In this document: positions 44,308 to 53,926 of the stretch, piece after piece
Layout: each line of letters begins with the position of its first letter
Position numbering within the stretch: position 1 is the first letter of the stretch
Assembly: GCA_963820105.1 (NCBI GenBank)
Contig: CAWFYI010000001.1
Coordinates: 124,001 to 188,000 of the forward strand
Direction of reading: 5' to 3'
Origin: CAWFYI01 sp963820105
GTDB taxonomy: Bacteria; Patescibacteriota; Saccharimonadia; Saccharimonadales; UBA4665
DNA: 64,000 nt
Position numbers and translations under genes: made by a program
Notes under the pieces: generated by a model
The model's database searches: none
What the model was told of the DNA's origin: nothing
What the model saw: only the letters and a program-made list of their open reading frames with translations

Positions 44308-44946
44308 ATGAAGTTACCGTTCTTAGGAACATGGTTTGTTCTGAATGGCGGGTCAACAAGTAAGCTGAATCATCATCACGGCAACAAGGCGCAGAATTTT
44401 GCTTTTGATTTTACGAAGGTCAATAAAGTTGGCAAGTCATTCAAGAACGATGGTAAAAGCAACAAGGATTACTTTTGTTTTGGCGAGTCTGTATTAAGTT
44501 CGGGCGATGGCGTAGTCGTGGAAGCCGTGGACGGCGTGAAGGATAATAAGCCGGGCAACGGCAACTACCTGGCCGGAGCGGGAAACTACATCGTCATAAG
44601 ACATGCCTATAAGGAATACTCATTCATCGCCCATCTGCGGAACGGCAGTATTAGCGTGAAAGCCGGGGATTCCATAAGTGTCGGCGACCGGCTCGGCGAA
44701 TGCGGCAACTCCGGTACGTCATTCGCGCCGCATTTGCACTATCATCTGCAAGACTCTGACATTTTGGTAACTTACGCTTGTAACTATGATGCTTCCGACC
44801 TTTCCAAAGGCAACTTCCCGACCAAGATTGATTTTGAAGAATCCGCAGCCGGTATACAGGTCCAGTTTTCTAACGTAATAGTGAATGGAAGCAATAAACA
44901 GATCCATAGCCCGAAGCGCGGTGAACTGGTGAGCAATCAAACCTGA
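44308..44946 (+). CDS. M23-family (LytM-like) peptidase domain protein, no signal peptide
   Basis: 212 residues from the ATG at 44308, preferred over an upstream in-frame start at 44203 that lies in the preceding gene. The zinc-site residues are visible in HHHGNKAQNFAFDF (His/Asp) and APHLHYHLQD (H-x-H), with FIAHLRNGSISVKAGDSISVGDRLGECGNSG between, the normal M23 order. There is no secretion signal, so it may act inside the cell or be exported by an unusual route. Confidence 0.82.
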   Translation: MKLPFLGTWFVLNGGSTSKLNHHHGNKAQNFAFDFTKVNKVGKSFKNDGKSNKDYFCFGESVLSSGDGVVVEAVDGVKDNKPGNGNYLAGAGNYIVIRHAYKEYSFIAHLRNGSISVKAGDSISVGDRLGECGNSGTSFAPHLHYHLQDSDILVTYACNYDASDLSKGNFPTKIDFEESAAGIQVQFSNVIVNGSNKQIHSPKRGELVSNQT

Positions 44947-44958
44947 TATCATAAGCTT

Positions 44959-45354
44959 ATGTCTGGAATAACTGACCTGAAACAGACACTAAGTTCGCTC
45001 AAGGTGGTTTGTGATGATGTGGAATATGGGTTTGCCAGTCTTGCGGATGATTCAAAGATTGATCGCGACAAGGTTCTGGCTACTTTTCAGGAGAATGGGC
45101 GGCTGGCCGTAATCGCCCCAAAGGATTATCTTGATTCGCTAGACATAGAGAGCGAAGGCCCGTACGCCAAGCTGACCATAGATGTGCATACGTCGCTTGA
45201 GCTGGTCGGCCTAACAGCTGTCATGGCTAGCAAGCTCGCCGAGCACGGCATATCCGCGAACGTAGTAGCGGCGTTTTATCACGACCACGTTTTCGTCCAG
45301 TATGATCTTCGCGAAAAGGCAATCGGCCTGCTTGAAAACTTGAAAGACGATTAG
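44959..45354 (+). CDS. ACT-domain protein
   Basis: 131 residues. The C-terminal half is an ACT fold (LTIDVHTSLELVGLTAVMASKLAEHGISANVVAAFYHDHVFVQYDLREKAIGLLENL), in the stand-alone ACT_7 style; the N-terminal half (FASLADDSKIDRDKVLATFQENGRLAVIAPK) completes the family pattern. It probably binds an amino acid or similar ligand. TATCAT at 44947-44952 six bases before the ATG. Two bases separate it from the next gene. Confidence 0.8.
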   Translation: MSGITDLKQTLSSLKVVCDDVEYGFASLADDSKIDRDKVLATFQENGRLAVIAPKDYLDSLDIESEGPYAKLTIDVHTSLELVGLTAVMASKLAEHGISANVVAAFYHDHVFVQYDLREKAIGLLENLKDD

Positions 45355-45356
45355 TC

Positions 45357-45791
45357 ATGCCCAAGTATGATTTTATTGTGGCGGGGCGGTGGCGGAATCA
45401 TGAGGCCGTGCGGGAAGTTCTGGGTATTATTCGCGACAGCGGCAAGACGGCTTATTGCTTCATAGAAAACCTGTACGAGGGCGAAAAGCTGGAGTTTGAC
45501 CTCAAGGACGTCGAACCGACAATCAGCGGCCTAGAAAAATTGCCGCAGGACGATGAGTTCATAAAGAAGATATTCGATATAGACATGGCCGGTGAAAAGA
45601 ACGCGGCTAACTTCTTGCTGGTCCTGCCCGCAGGAATCTCAGGTCATATAGAAGCCGGCGTTGCTTATGGCCTGGGCAAGCCATGCTATGCGGTCGGCGA
45701 GCCGGAGAAGACCGAAACCCTGTATTCCATCTTCGACAAGATTTTCGCTACGAATTATGAGTTGCGAGAGTGGCTTCTTAATCAAAGTTGA
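45357..45791 (+). CDS. Nucleoside 2-deoxyribosyltransferase-like protein
   Basis: 144 residues. FIVAGRWRNHEAVREVL and LLVLPAGISGHIEAGVAYGLGKPCYAVGE fit the nucleoside 2-deoxyribosyltransferase/TIR-related Rossmann-like fold, with the catalytic Glu probably in HIEAG. It may cleave or transfer the glycosidic bond of a nucleoside or nucleotide. Tightly behind the ACT gene. Confidence 0.72.
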   Translation: MPKYDFIVAGRWRNHEAVREVLGIIRDSGKTAYCFIENLYEGEKLEFDLKDVEPTISGLEKLPQDDEFIKKIFDIDMAGEKNAANFLLVLPAGISGHIEAGVAYGLGKPCYAVGEPEKTETLYSIFDKIFATNYELREWLLNQS

Positions 45792-45910
45792 CTCTGAACT
45801 GGTATTGTGCTAATGTAATAGTATTGTTTATTTGATCCGGGTTTATAGCCAAAGTTACTCGACTCAACCAGACGATCGCAGTAACAACTATAAAGCAAGG
45901 ATCTTTTTTA

Positions 45911-47107
45911 ATGTCTTATAATTACCGACCAAGTCATAAACGGGCCCGGACAGCTTATTCCTCATCCAATCATAAGCGGCGCCCAATCAACCAGCGCGGG
46001 AAGAAATATATCAACCCGGAGCTCTTCGTTAAGGCCGCTACGGTCGCTGAGACCGAAGCCTACGTTCCGCAGCATAAATTCACGGATTTTCCGCTGGACG
46101 CGCGCTTGCAGGCAAATCTTAGCGCCGTAAGCTACATAACTCCTTCGCCTATCCAGGATCAGACCATTCCGGCTGCTCTGAGCGGCCAGGATATCATCGG
46201 CATCGCCAGTACCGGCACCGGCAAGACAGCAGCCTTCCTGCTGCCCATTCTTCAGAAGCTTCTTTCTGATCGCAGCGCGGCCGCCCTCATCATCGCCCCG
46301 ACCCGTGAGCTCGCCCAGCAGATCGAAACCGAAAACCGGGCGCTCGGCAGGGGAACTGGCCTGCGCGACACCCTGCTGATCGGCGGCACCAACATGGGCG
46401 GTCAGCTACGCGACTTGCGCCGCCGCCCGAACATAGTCATCGGCACGCCGGGACGCATCAAGGACCACTTGCAGCGCGGCTCTCTCAAACTGCAGCACTT
46501 CAACCTGGTGGTGCTCGATGAAGTAGACCGCATGCTGGACATGGGTTTCGTCAAAGACGTCACGACCATCCTGAGCAACACCAGTCCCCAGAAGCAGTCG
46601 ATGTTCTTCTCGGCCACCATCGACCAGAAAGTCCAGGGCTTGATCAATACCTTTACCAAAGACCCCCTAATAGTTTCACTAAAAGCCAGTTCGGCCAGCG
46701 AGAACGTGCACCAAGACGTCGTAAAGTACCGCGGCAACAGCGATAAGCTGGATAAACTGCACGACCTGTTAATAAGCGAGAAAGTAGCTAAAGTTATCGT
46801 CTTTGACGAAACCCAGCGCAATGTCGAGCGGCTTGGCAACGAATTGTCCGCCCGCGGTTTTTCTACTGACGCCTTGCACGGCGGCAAGACGCAGGGCCAG
46901 CGCCGGCGCGCCCTGGCACGCTTTAAGAATAACGAGGTCAACGTGCTGGTAGCCACCGACGTGGCCGCCCGCGGCATAGACGTCGTCGACATCACCCACG
47001 TCGTCAACTACTCGGTGCCGAACGACTACGAAGACTACATCCACCGCATCGGCCGCACCGGCCGGGCCGGCCGCGTGGGTTACGCCATGACATTCGTGTC
47101 CGCCTGA
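45911..47107 (+). CDS. DEAD-box RNA helicase
   Basis: 398 residues. A basic N-terminus (HKRARTAYSSSNHKRRPINQRGKK) precedes both RecA domains: Q-motif region SPIQDQTIPAALSGQDIIG, Walker A STGTGKT, motif II DEVD (instead of DEAD), SAT in FFSATID, and motif VI YIHRIGRTGRAGR. It ends directly after the core and lacks a C-terminal extension. The most similar type is RhlE/CsdA-like cold-shock helicases. An AT-rich leader with AAGGA lies 5' of the ATG. Confidence 0.93.
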   Translation: MSYNYRPSHKRARTAYSSSNHKRRPINQRGKKYINPELFVKAATVAETEAYVPQHKFTDFPLDARLQANLSAVSYITPSPIQDQTIPAALSGQDIIGIASTGTGKTAAFLLPILQKLLSDRSAAALIIAPTRELAQQIETENRALGRGTGLRDTLLIGGTNMGGQLRDLRRRPNIVIGTPGRIKDHLQRGSLKLQHFNLVVLDEVDRMLDMGFVKDVTTILSNTSPQKQSMFFSATIDQKVQGLINTFTKDPLIVSLKASSASENVHQDVVKYRGNSDKLDKLHDLLISEKVAKVIVFDETQRNVERLGNELSARGFSTDALHGGKTQGQRRRALARFKNNEVNVLVATDVAARGIDVVDITHVVNYSVPNDYEDYIHRIGRTGRAGRVGYAMTFVSA

Positions 47108-47166
47108 ACTTTTAGAAGCCCTAGCCTCTGTGGCACCGGCTTCCGTGTTTCTGCTATGCTAATTGG

Positions 47167-47754
47167 ATGAGTCATTCGGGGTTCATCGGCCAGGCAGCTG
47201 CGGTTCTGGCGCTGATGGCGCTGGTACCTTATGTGCGCAGCATATTGCAGGGCAAGACCAAGCCGAACCGCGCCAGCTGGTTCATATGGCTCGTCATAAA
47301 TTCCTGCATACTTGCGAGCTATCATTACTCCGGCGCGACTACTACCATCTGGCTTAACCTGGCTTATGTGGTGACTACCCTTACAGTCTTCCTGCTGTCG
47401 TTAAAATACGGAGTCGGCGGGCATAGCCGTCTTGATATATCCTGCCTGATAGGGGCGGGGCTTGGCTTAGGTTTATGGTGGCTTACGAACAATCCTGTGA
47501 CCGCGCTGTATCTGAACATATTCGTGGATGCCCTAGGCTTCATCCCGACGCTTAAGAAGGCATACCTGCAACCCGGAACCGAAAATAAACTGGGGTGGAG
47601 CATAAGCGCCTTTGCCAATGCGCTCAATGTGGCCGCGCTTACCAGCTGGCAACTCAAGATAGTCCTATTCCCTGTATATAACTTCATTTTCAATACTACT
47701 GTAGCCCTATTGCTATATAAAACGATCCGCAAGAAACTGCTCTCGATTGATTGA
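47167..47754 (+). CDS. Multi-pass membrane protein, PQ-loop-like
   Basis: 195 residues with about seven hydrophobic helices; ILQGKTKPNRASWFIWLVINS resembles the PQ-loop/SemiSWEET-type hairpin in which a Pro precedes the helix turn. No substrate can be assigned. TATGCT at 47155-47160 six bases before the ATG. Confidence 0.7.
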   Translation: MSHSGFIGQAAAVLALMALVPYVRSILQGKTKPNRASWFIWLVINSCILASYHYSGATTTIWLNLAYVVTTLTVFLLSLKYGVGGHSRLDISCLIGAGLGLGLWWLTNNPVTALYLNIFVDALGFIPTLKKAYLQPGTENKLGWSISAFANALNVAALTSWQLKIVLFPVYNFIFNTTVALLLYKTIRKKLLSID

Positions 47755-47850
47755 TATTAATCACAGTCTTAAACTGTGGAAAAGCTGCCCGATTTACCCC
47801 TAATCATGGTATGATTAAGGATAAGTGCTTTAGGGTGCTCATTGAGGGTA

Positions 47851-50800
47851 ATGAAAAAAAGAAAAATCTTGAGGCAAAGTGTAGCGTCTGTGGGCCAGTT
47901 TTTGCGTACCTCGCTTCTTCCAGGCGCCAAAAGGGCCGGCAAACATTTTTCTTATCACGTATGGCTAGGGGCGCTACTGGCGCATCACCACATAGCCCGG
48001 CGGCCCCATGAACATCTCCGCGGGCGCTGGGACTGGTACGACCGTTGGCATAATCATAAATACCATAACCATGTGCACGGTGGCGTAGCGGGCGCCACTT
48101 TCGCTGTAGCGCTGGTTATGTGCCTGATCAGCTACAGCCATGTGCGGGCGCTGTCAGATCTGAGCGACAGCTGGGACTTTAGCGATGCCTCGCAATACAC
48201 CCTGGACACCGGGGTCGAAACCAATGGTTCCGTAGCTCGGTTGAAGGCACAGAATTACGCGTCGGACGCCAACACCGTGGCCCTGTTCCACATGGACGAA
48301 AGCTCGGGCTCGACCGCCAGCGATAGCTCCTCGAACGGTAACGATGGCACCGTTAGCAATGGGACTTTCGGCACAGGCAACCTGAATAACAGTCTGAGCT
48401 TCAACGGTACATCCTCATCCGTGGGCGTACCCGATTCAGCCTCTCTGTCACTGGCGCAACAGAATACCCTGGAGGGCTGGACGAAGCTTAACAATGCCTT
48501 TTCAGCGGGCGGCGACTCGCAAAGGCAAAGCATAGTCGACAAGGGCGACTACCAGCTTTATTACGATAACGAGACTGGCAAGGTCACGTACGAACTGGCT
48601 GACAAGAATGCCACTACCTGGAGTTTGGCCGGCGGCAATGACACCGGAGGGAGCTGGGACACCAATGGCAAACGCTCGGTAAACGCCCAGGTCAAGATCG
48701 GCAGTGACATATATGTTGGCATAGGCGTGGACGTTGGCGACGCCGAAGTCTGGAAGTGGGATGGTAGCGCCTGGACTCAGATAGGGGGCGGCGCGGGCGC
48801 CGTGAATGGCAGCTGGGACGGCAATACTTACGAAGGAGTATACTCATTGGCCACGGACGGCACGAATCTTTACGCCGGGCTTGGCGTGTCTGCCGGCGAC
48901 GGCGAAGTCTGGAAATGGGACGGCTCATCCTGGACCAAGATTGGCGGCGACAGCCTGCACTCCGGCTGGACCAACTATGCCGAGGAAGTGTGGACGCTTG
49001 ATTACTTCGGAGGCAACCTATATGCCGGCATCGGCTCATCCGCGAATGACGCCGAAGTCTGGGAGTGGGATGGAAGCACCTGGACCAAGATCGGCGGCGA
49101 CAGCGTCAACTCCGGCTGGACCACCAACTACGAGATGGTCGCGGCATTAACCGATGATGGCACTAACTTGTACGCCGGCCTGGGCGTGACCGCCGGCGAC
49201 GGCGAAGTCTGGAAATGGGACGGCTCGTCGTGGACGAAGATCGGAGGGGACAGCATAAATTCAGGGTGGGACAACACCATAGAAAGTGTAAGGTCCCTGC
49301 GCTACTTCGGAAGCACGTTGTACGCCGGACTTGGGGATACGGCCGGCGATGCTGATGTATGGACATGGAACGGCTCGTCATGGACCAAGATTGGAGGTGA
49401 CGGCATCAATTCGGGCTGGGCGGCCAGTACGTACGAGCAGGTCGGCGGGTTCGCGTACGACGGAGTTAATCTGTATGTAGGTTTGGGTATCAGCAACGGC
49501 GACGGCGAAGTCTGGAAATGGGGCGGTTCGTCTTGGACCAAGATTGGCGGCGACGGGCAGGATTCAGGTTGGTCTACCGCTCAAGGCGATACTGTTAATA
49601 CTCTGATGTATGACAGCGGCAAGCTATATGTGGGCACGTATGATTCCGCCGGCAGCGGCCTGGAGTATTCATGGGACGGATCATCGTGGACACAGCTTGG
49701 CGGCGATTATGTGAATAAGAGCTGGGGCTTTTACGGTGTCAGCGCCGTACAGGTGATGCAGAACATAGGGGGTTATCTATACGCCGGTCTTGGCAACACT
49801 GCGGGCTCTTCTTTGGTGTGGCGCTACGACGGCTCCTCCTGGACCTTGATAGGCGGCCAGGGCATCAATAATAGCTGGGACGCTAATACTTACGAGCAGG
49901 TAATGAGCATGGCCAGCTACAACGGCCATTTGTTCGTCGGGCTAGGCACTACTGCCAACGACGCCGAGGTGTGGGAGTGGGACGGCTCCTCATGGACCAA
50001 GGTCGGCGGCGACAGCGTCAATTCCGGCTGGGGCGCTAATTATGAAGAGGTTGATTCAATGGCATCCTACGGAGGATACCTGTACGCCGGTCTTGGGGCT
50101 TCCGCTAACGACGCTGAAGTCTGGCGCTACGACGGAAGCACCTGGTCCAAGGTTGGAGGCGACAGCGTCAATTCCGGCTGGACAACCAATTACGAGAGGG
50201 TCGTGTCAATGGCCGTCTATGATGGCAAGCTGGTAGCTGGACTAGGTAGCTCGGCTGGTGACGCTGAAACCTGGATCTGGAATGGTTCATCGTGGTCGAA
50301 ATTCGGCGGCGACGGACTTAATAGCGGTTGGCCGAACTCGACGTACGAAGAAGTGGAATCACTGATACCGTATAACGGCAAACTGTACGCCGGGCTTGGC
50401 AGTAGCGCCGGCGATGCTTCGCTATGGGTATGGGACGGCACCTCCTGGTCGGAAATGGGCGGGGACGACATAAACAGCAGCTGGATAACCGGTACCTATG
50501 AAAAGGTCAAGACACTGGCAGTTTACGACGGCGACCTATATGCCGGGCTTGGCAATACCGCGGGTGATGGAGAGGTCTGGAAATATAGCGGCGGCTCATG
50601 GACCAAGATCGGCGGCAATAGCATAAATAGCGGCTGGACCAATACCGTGGAGGAGATTGAGTCATTCAGCGCGTATAAGGGCAAACTCTATGCGGGCAAC
50701 GGACTTTCGACCAATGCCGACGGTCTGGTATGGAGCATAGGCAATAACGCGTATCTACAATCCAGCACTAGTTCGTTCGATACCAATTGGCACCACATAG

Positions 50801-53800
50801 CAGCGACCTATGATGGCGCTACCATGAAGATATACATTGACGGCACTCTGGATTCGTCCAAGGCGGCCAGCGTATTCCTGCCCGATAGCTCCCGGTCGCT
50901 ACTTATTGGCACCGGTTATGGGGGTAGAGAGTATGGCAAACCTGCGGCCTATTTCGACGGCAAGCTGGATGAGATACGTATAAGCGATACAGCTCGCACG
51001 AGCTTTAACAGTCTGCCCTATAGCTCGACCTTGCAGACTATTACCTTGAACGACGCGGTGCGCCAGAGCGGTGTCTGGCACTGGGACTCTTTCCTGACGG
51101 ATGAGACAACCAACGGCGGCAGTATAAGCTATCGGCTTTCCGACGACGATGGCACGACCTGGAAATATTGGAACGGTTCGGCGTGGGTTCAATCATCCAG
51201 CACCAGCGAGGCTAACTCTGGCAGCGAAGTGAGTACGAACATATCGACTTTCCCGGTCACCTTCAGCGGCCTGAAGTGGCAGGCCGTGTTGCACGGAAAC
51301 GGTTCGCAGAGAGTAACGCTCAATGGGGTCACGCTGGCAGCGACCGCTGACAGCACAGCGCCAAGCGTGGCAGGCTCTTCAATCAGCGCATCCAAGGTGG
51401 CCGGCGGATCTTCGCTGGCTTCCAACGCTTGGACCAATGGCAGTTCCCCTGATTTCAACTGGTCGGCCGGGACTGATTCCGAGGCCGGGGTCAAAGGCTA
51501 CTGCGCCTATCTTGGCACTGACGATACGGCGGACCCGGTGACAGCCAAGGGCTTGCTTGGGTCCAGCCCGGTCAGCACCGGCAATAATTGCCAGTTCATA
51601 GTCAGCGGTACCGACCTTAACCTCGCTACAGCAGGATATCTGGCTACGCCGCTGACCACCAGCTCGTCGCCATATTATCTGACACTCAAGGCTATTGATA
51701 ATGCCGGCAACATTTCCGGCGACGAAACCCAGTTTCACTTCCGGTTCGACAACACCACTCCGTCCAACCCGACGTTCATAAGCTCGCCGTCGGGCTTCGT
51801 GAATTCCAAGGACGTAACGCTGTCATGGGCGACCACCGGTTCAAGCGCCCCTAGTGATGACGATTCCGGCCTTGCCGGTCTGCAGTACCGCATAGGCAGC
51901 GGGGGCACCTGGTACGGTGATTCCCATAGCGGGTCCGGCGACAGCGGCGATCTTCTTGCCAACGACGGCTCGTACACCATGCAGAGCAGCCCCGACTTTC
52001 CCAACCTTATAGAGGGCATAAACACAATATACTTCCGTACGTGGGACCAGGCCGGCAATGTCACGACAGGCTACGTGACTGCCGCGCTCAAGATCAACAC
52101 CAGCGGCGCCCCGAGCGAACCGCAGAACCTGACGGCCACGCCCGCCAGCAGTACTACCAACAACTTCGCGTTCAACTGGGATGCGCCCTCTTCCTTCGTA
52201 GGCGACGTCGGCAACCTGTCGTATTGCTACACGGTCAACACCCTGCCTTCTAGTTCCAGCTGTTCATTTACATCCAAGGGCATAACGAATCTGGCTTCGT
52301 CCGGCTACGCTACCCAGCCGGGCACCAATACCATATACGTCGTAGCTGAAGACGAATCGGGAAATATAAATTACGACAGCTATGCCTCGACGACCTTCAC
52401 GGCTAATACGGCCGCGCCCGGCATACCGTTGAACGCGGACATAGTCGACGTATCAATAAAAGCTACCAGCAATTGGCGCCTAGCATTGACGTGGGACCAA
52501 CCGTCAGACACGGGCGCCGGCGTGTCCAGCTACAAGATCTACCGTTCAACCGACAATGTGAATTTCAGTTCCGTAGGCTCCAGTTCCAGTACTACTTACA
52601 TAGACGCCGGTCTTAGCCAGACCAAATATTACTATTACGTAAAAGCCTGCGACAATACCAACAACTGCGGCGCTCAGAGCAGCTCGGTCAACGATGTTCC
52701 TACGGGCAAATTCACCAGTCCGTCACTGCTGGTCGCCCAGCCCAACGTCAGCAATATAACTACCAAGCGGGCTACGATAACTTGGAGTACGGACCGGAGT
52801 AGCGATTCCAAGATAGCCTTGGGCACTACCAGCGGCAAGTACGGTGCTTCAGAGATAGCCAGCTCCAAGCAGGTCAGTGCTCACCAGATAGATCTTGATA
52901 ATCTGGCAGCCGGAACCACGTATTATTTCGTGGCCAAATGGACGGATGAAGACGGCAATACCGGCACCAGCCAGGAGTTCACCTTCAGGACCGCGCCACC
53001 CCCGTCTCTCAAAGAAATCCATACTGCAAGCGTCGGACTCACCAACGCGACCATCCAATTTACTTCCAAGAACGCCAACAAGGTAGCTATATACTATGGA
53101 AAATCTGAATCCTTTGGCGGACTCAAGATCATAAACACCTCTACCAGCGAATCTACCTATGGCGTGGATCTTACTGGTTTGGACGACGGTTCCAAATATT
53201 TTTACAAACTGGTTTCCTACGACAGTGAAGGCAACAGTTACGACGGCAGTACCGCGTCCTTCACCACGCCGCAGCGGCCCAGGATCAGCAATCTGACCTT
53301 CCAACCCGTGAGCGGACAGCCTACCAGCACCCAGCAGGTCACATGGCAGACCAATGTGCCAGGTAACAGCACTATCACGTACGGCAAGGTCGGGACCAGC
53401 GGTACGGACGTGCAGGATTCCAAACTTACCACTGACCACGAAATTACCATCAGCGACCTGGAGGACGATAGCCAGTACTTCCTGCTGGCGCAATCAAGGG
53501 ACAATAACGGCAACCTAGCTGTTTCAGACCGCCAGGTATTCCACACGGCCCTGGATACGCGCCCGCCGAAGATCAGCAATGTCACCGTAGAATCATCCAT
53601 ACGCGGTACGGGCGCGGAGGCCAGGGGCCAGGTCGTGGTATCGTGGCACACCGACGAGGCGGCCACCAGCCAGGTAGCATACGCCGAAGGTTCCGGCACC
53701 ACGTCGTTCAACAACAAGACGGCCGAAGATAACGGACTGTCATTCGAGCACATAGTCATAGTTTCTGACCTTCCTACTTCCAAGGTCTACAGCATAGAAC

Positions 53801-53925
53801 CGGTCTCGCACGACAAGGCTGGCAATGCTGGCACAGGCACCGTACAATCGGCCATAATCGGCCGGGCTTCGGACAGTGTGCTAACGATAGTACTTAACAC
53901 GTTGAAGAACGTATTCGGATTCTGA
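47851..53925 (+). CDS. Giant surface protein: split LamG domain, 13 propeller-like repeats, Fn3-like domains
   Basis: 2024 residues from ATG 47851 (a TTG at 47842 is an alternative). A basic and His-rich N-terminus (HNHKYHNHVHGG) precedes one membrane helix (about 77-100). Residues 141-250 are the first half of a LamG/concanavalin-like fold (ALFHMDESSGSTASDSSSNGNDG). Residues about 281-945 are 13 repeats of about 50 residues (LYAGLG-x-AGD-x-EVW-x-WDGSSWTKIGGD-x-NSGW). Residues about 972-1059 complete LamG (WHHIAATYDGATMKIYIDG...DEIRISDTAR). Several Fn3/purple-acid-phosphatase-N-like domains follow to the end. Probably an adhesin for host or glycan contact. TATGAT at 47810-47815. The ABC gene starts one base after the stop. 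Confidence 0.88.
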   Translation: MKKRKILRQSVASVGQFLRTSLLPGAKRAGKHFSYHVWLGALLAHHHIARRPHEHLRGRWDWYDRWHNHKYHNHVHGGVAGATFAVALVMCLISYSHVRALSDLSDSWDFSDASQYTLDTGVETNGSVARLKAQNYASDANTVALFHMDESSGSTASDSSSNGNDGTVSNGTFGTGNLNNSLSFNGTSSSVGVPDSASLSLAQQNTLEGWTKLNNAFSAGGDSQRQSIVDKGDYQLYYDNETGKVTYELADKNATTWSLAGGNDTGGSWDTNGKRSVNAQVKIGSDIYVGIGVDVGDAEVWKWDGSAWTQIGGGAGAVNGSWDGNTYEGVYSLATDGTNLYAGLGVSAGDGEVWKWDGSSWTKIGGDSLHSGWTNYAEEVWTLDYFGGNLYAGIGSSANDAEVWEWDGSTWTKIGGDSVNSGWTTNYEMVAALTDDGTNLYAGLGVTAGDGEVWKWDGSSWTKIGGDSINSGWDNTIESVRSLRYFGSTLYAGLGDTAGDADVWTWNGSSWTKIGGDGINSGWAASTYEQVGGFAYDGVNLYVGLGISNGDGEVWKWGGSSWTKIGGDGQDSGWSTAQGDTVNTLMYDSGKLYVGTYDSAGSGLEYSWDGSSWTQLGGDYVNKSWGFYGVSAVQVMQNIGGYLYAGLGNTAGSSLVWRYDGSSWTLIGGQGINNSWDANTYEQVMSMASYNGHLFVGLGTTANDAEVWEWDGSSWTKVGGDSVNSGWGANYEEVDSMASYGGYLYAGLGASANDAEVWRYDGSTWSKVGGDSVNSGWTTNYERVVSMAVYDGKLVAGLGSSAGDAETWIWNGSSWSKFGGDGLNSGWPNSTYEEVESLIPYNGKLYAGLGSSAGDASLWVWDGTSWSEMGGDDINSSWITGTYEKVKTLAVYDGDLYAGLGNTAGDGEVWKYSGGSWTKIGGNSINSGWTNTVEEIESFSAYKGKLYAGNGLSTNADGLVWSIGNNAYLQSSTSSFDTNWHHIAATYDGATMKIYIDGTLDSSKAASVFLPDSSRSLLIGTGYGGREYGKPAAYFDGKLDEIRISDTARTSFNSLPYSSTLQTITLNDAVRQSGVWHWDSFLTDETTNGGSISYRLSDDDGTTWKYWNGSAWVQSSSTSEANSGSEVSTNISTFPVTFSGLKWQAVLHGNGSQRVTLNGVTLAATADSTAPSVAGSSISASKVAGGSSLASNAWTNGSSPDFNWSAGTDSEAGVKGYCAYLGTDDTADPVTAKGLLGSSPVSTGNNCQFIVSGTDLNLATAGYLATPLTTSSSPYYLTLKAIDNAGNISGDETQFHFRFDNTTPSNPTFISSPSGFVNSKDVTLSWATTGSSAPSDDDSGLAGLQYRIGSGGTWYGDSHSGSGDSGDLLANDGSYTMQSSPDFPNLIEGINTIYFRTWDQAGNVTTGYVTAALKINTSGAPSEPQNLTATPASSTTNNFAFNWDAPSSFVGDVGNLSYCYTVNTLPSSSSCSFTSKGITNLASSGYATQPGTNTIYVVAEDESGNINYDSYASTTFTANTAAPGIPLNADIVDVSIKATSNWRLALTWDQPSDTGAGVSSYKIYRSTDNVNFSSVGSSSSTTYIDAGLSQTKYYYYVKACDNTNNCGAQSSSVNDVPTGKFTSPSLLVAQPNVSNITTKRATITWSTDRSSDSKIALGTTSGKYGASEIASSKQVSAHQIDLDNLAAGTTYYFVAKWTDEDGNTGTSQEFTFRTAPPPSLKEIHTASVGLTNATIQFTSKNANKVAIYYGKSESFGGLKIINTSTSESTYGVDLTGLDDGSKYFYKLVSYDSEGNSYDGSTASFTTPQRPRISNLTFQPVSGQPTSTQQVTWQTNVPGNSTITYGKVGTSGTDVQDSKLTTDHEITISDLEDDSQYFLLAQSRDNNGNLAVSDRQVFHTALDTRPPKISNVTVESSIRGTGAEARGQVVVSWHTDEAATSQVAYAEGSGTTSFNNKTAEDNGLSFEHIVIVSDLPTSKVYSIEPVSHDKAGNAGTGTVQSAIIGRASDSVLTIVLNTLKNVFGF
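48691..50685 (+). repeat. Tandem coding repeats of about 150 bp (13 units)
   Basis: DNA-level repeats encode the propeller-like blades. Segments such as GGCGACGGCGAAGTCTGG near 48896, 49196 and 49499 recur nearly unchanged, which indicates recent duplication or gene conversion between units. Confidence 0.85.
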
Positions 53926-53926
53926 C

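Noticed and set aside
37600..45800. CRISPR array or transposase in the accessory island
   Set aside because: No regularly spaced direct repeats and no transposase, integrase or resolvase catalytic gene could be read in this region.
47101..47160. Terminator after the DEAD-box helicase gene
   Set aside because: GAAGCC/GGCTTC can pair, but the loop is about 18 bases and there is no T-run.
52849..53493. 214-codon minus-strand ORF in the giant surface gene
   Set aside because: Antisense to Fn3-like domains, with no signals of its own.
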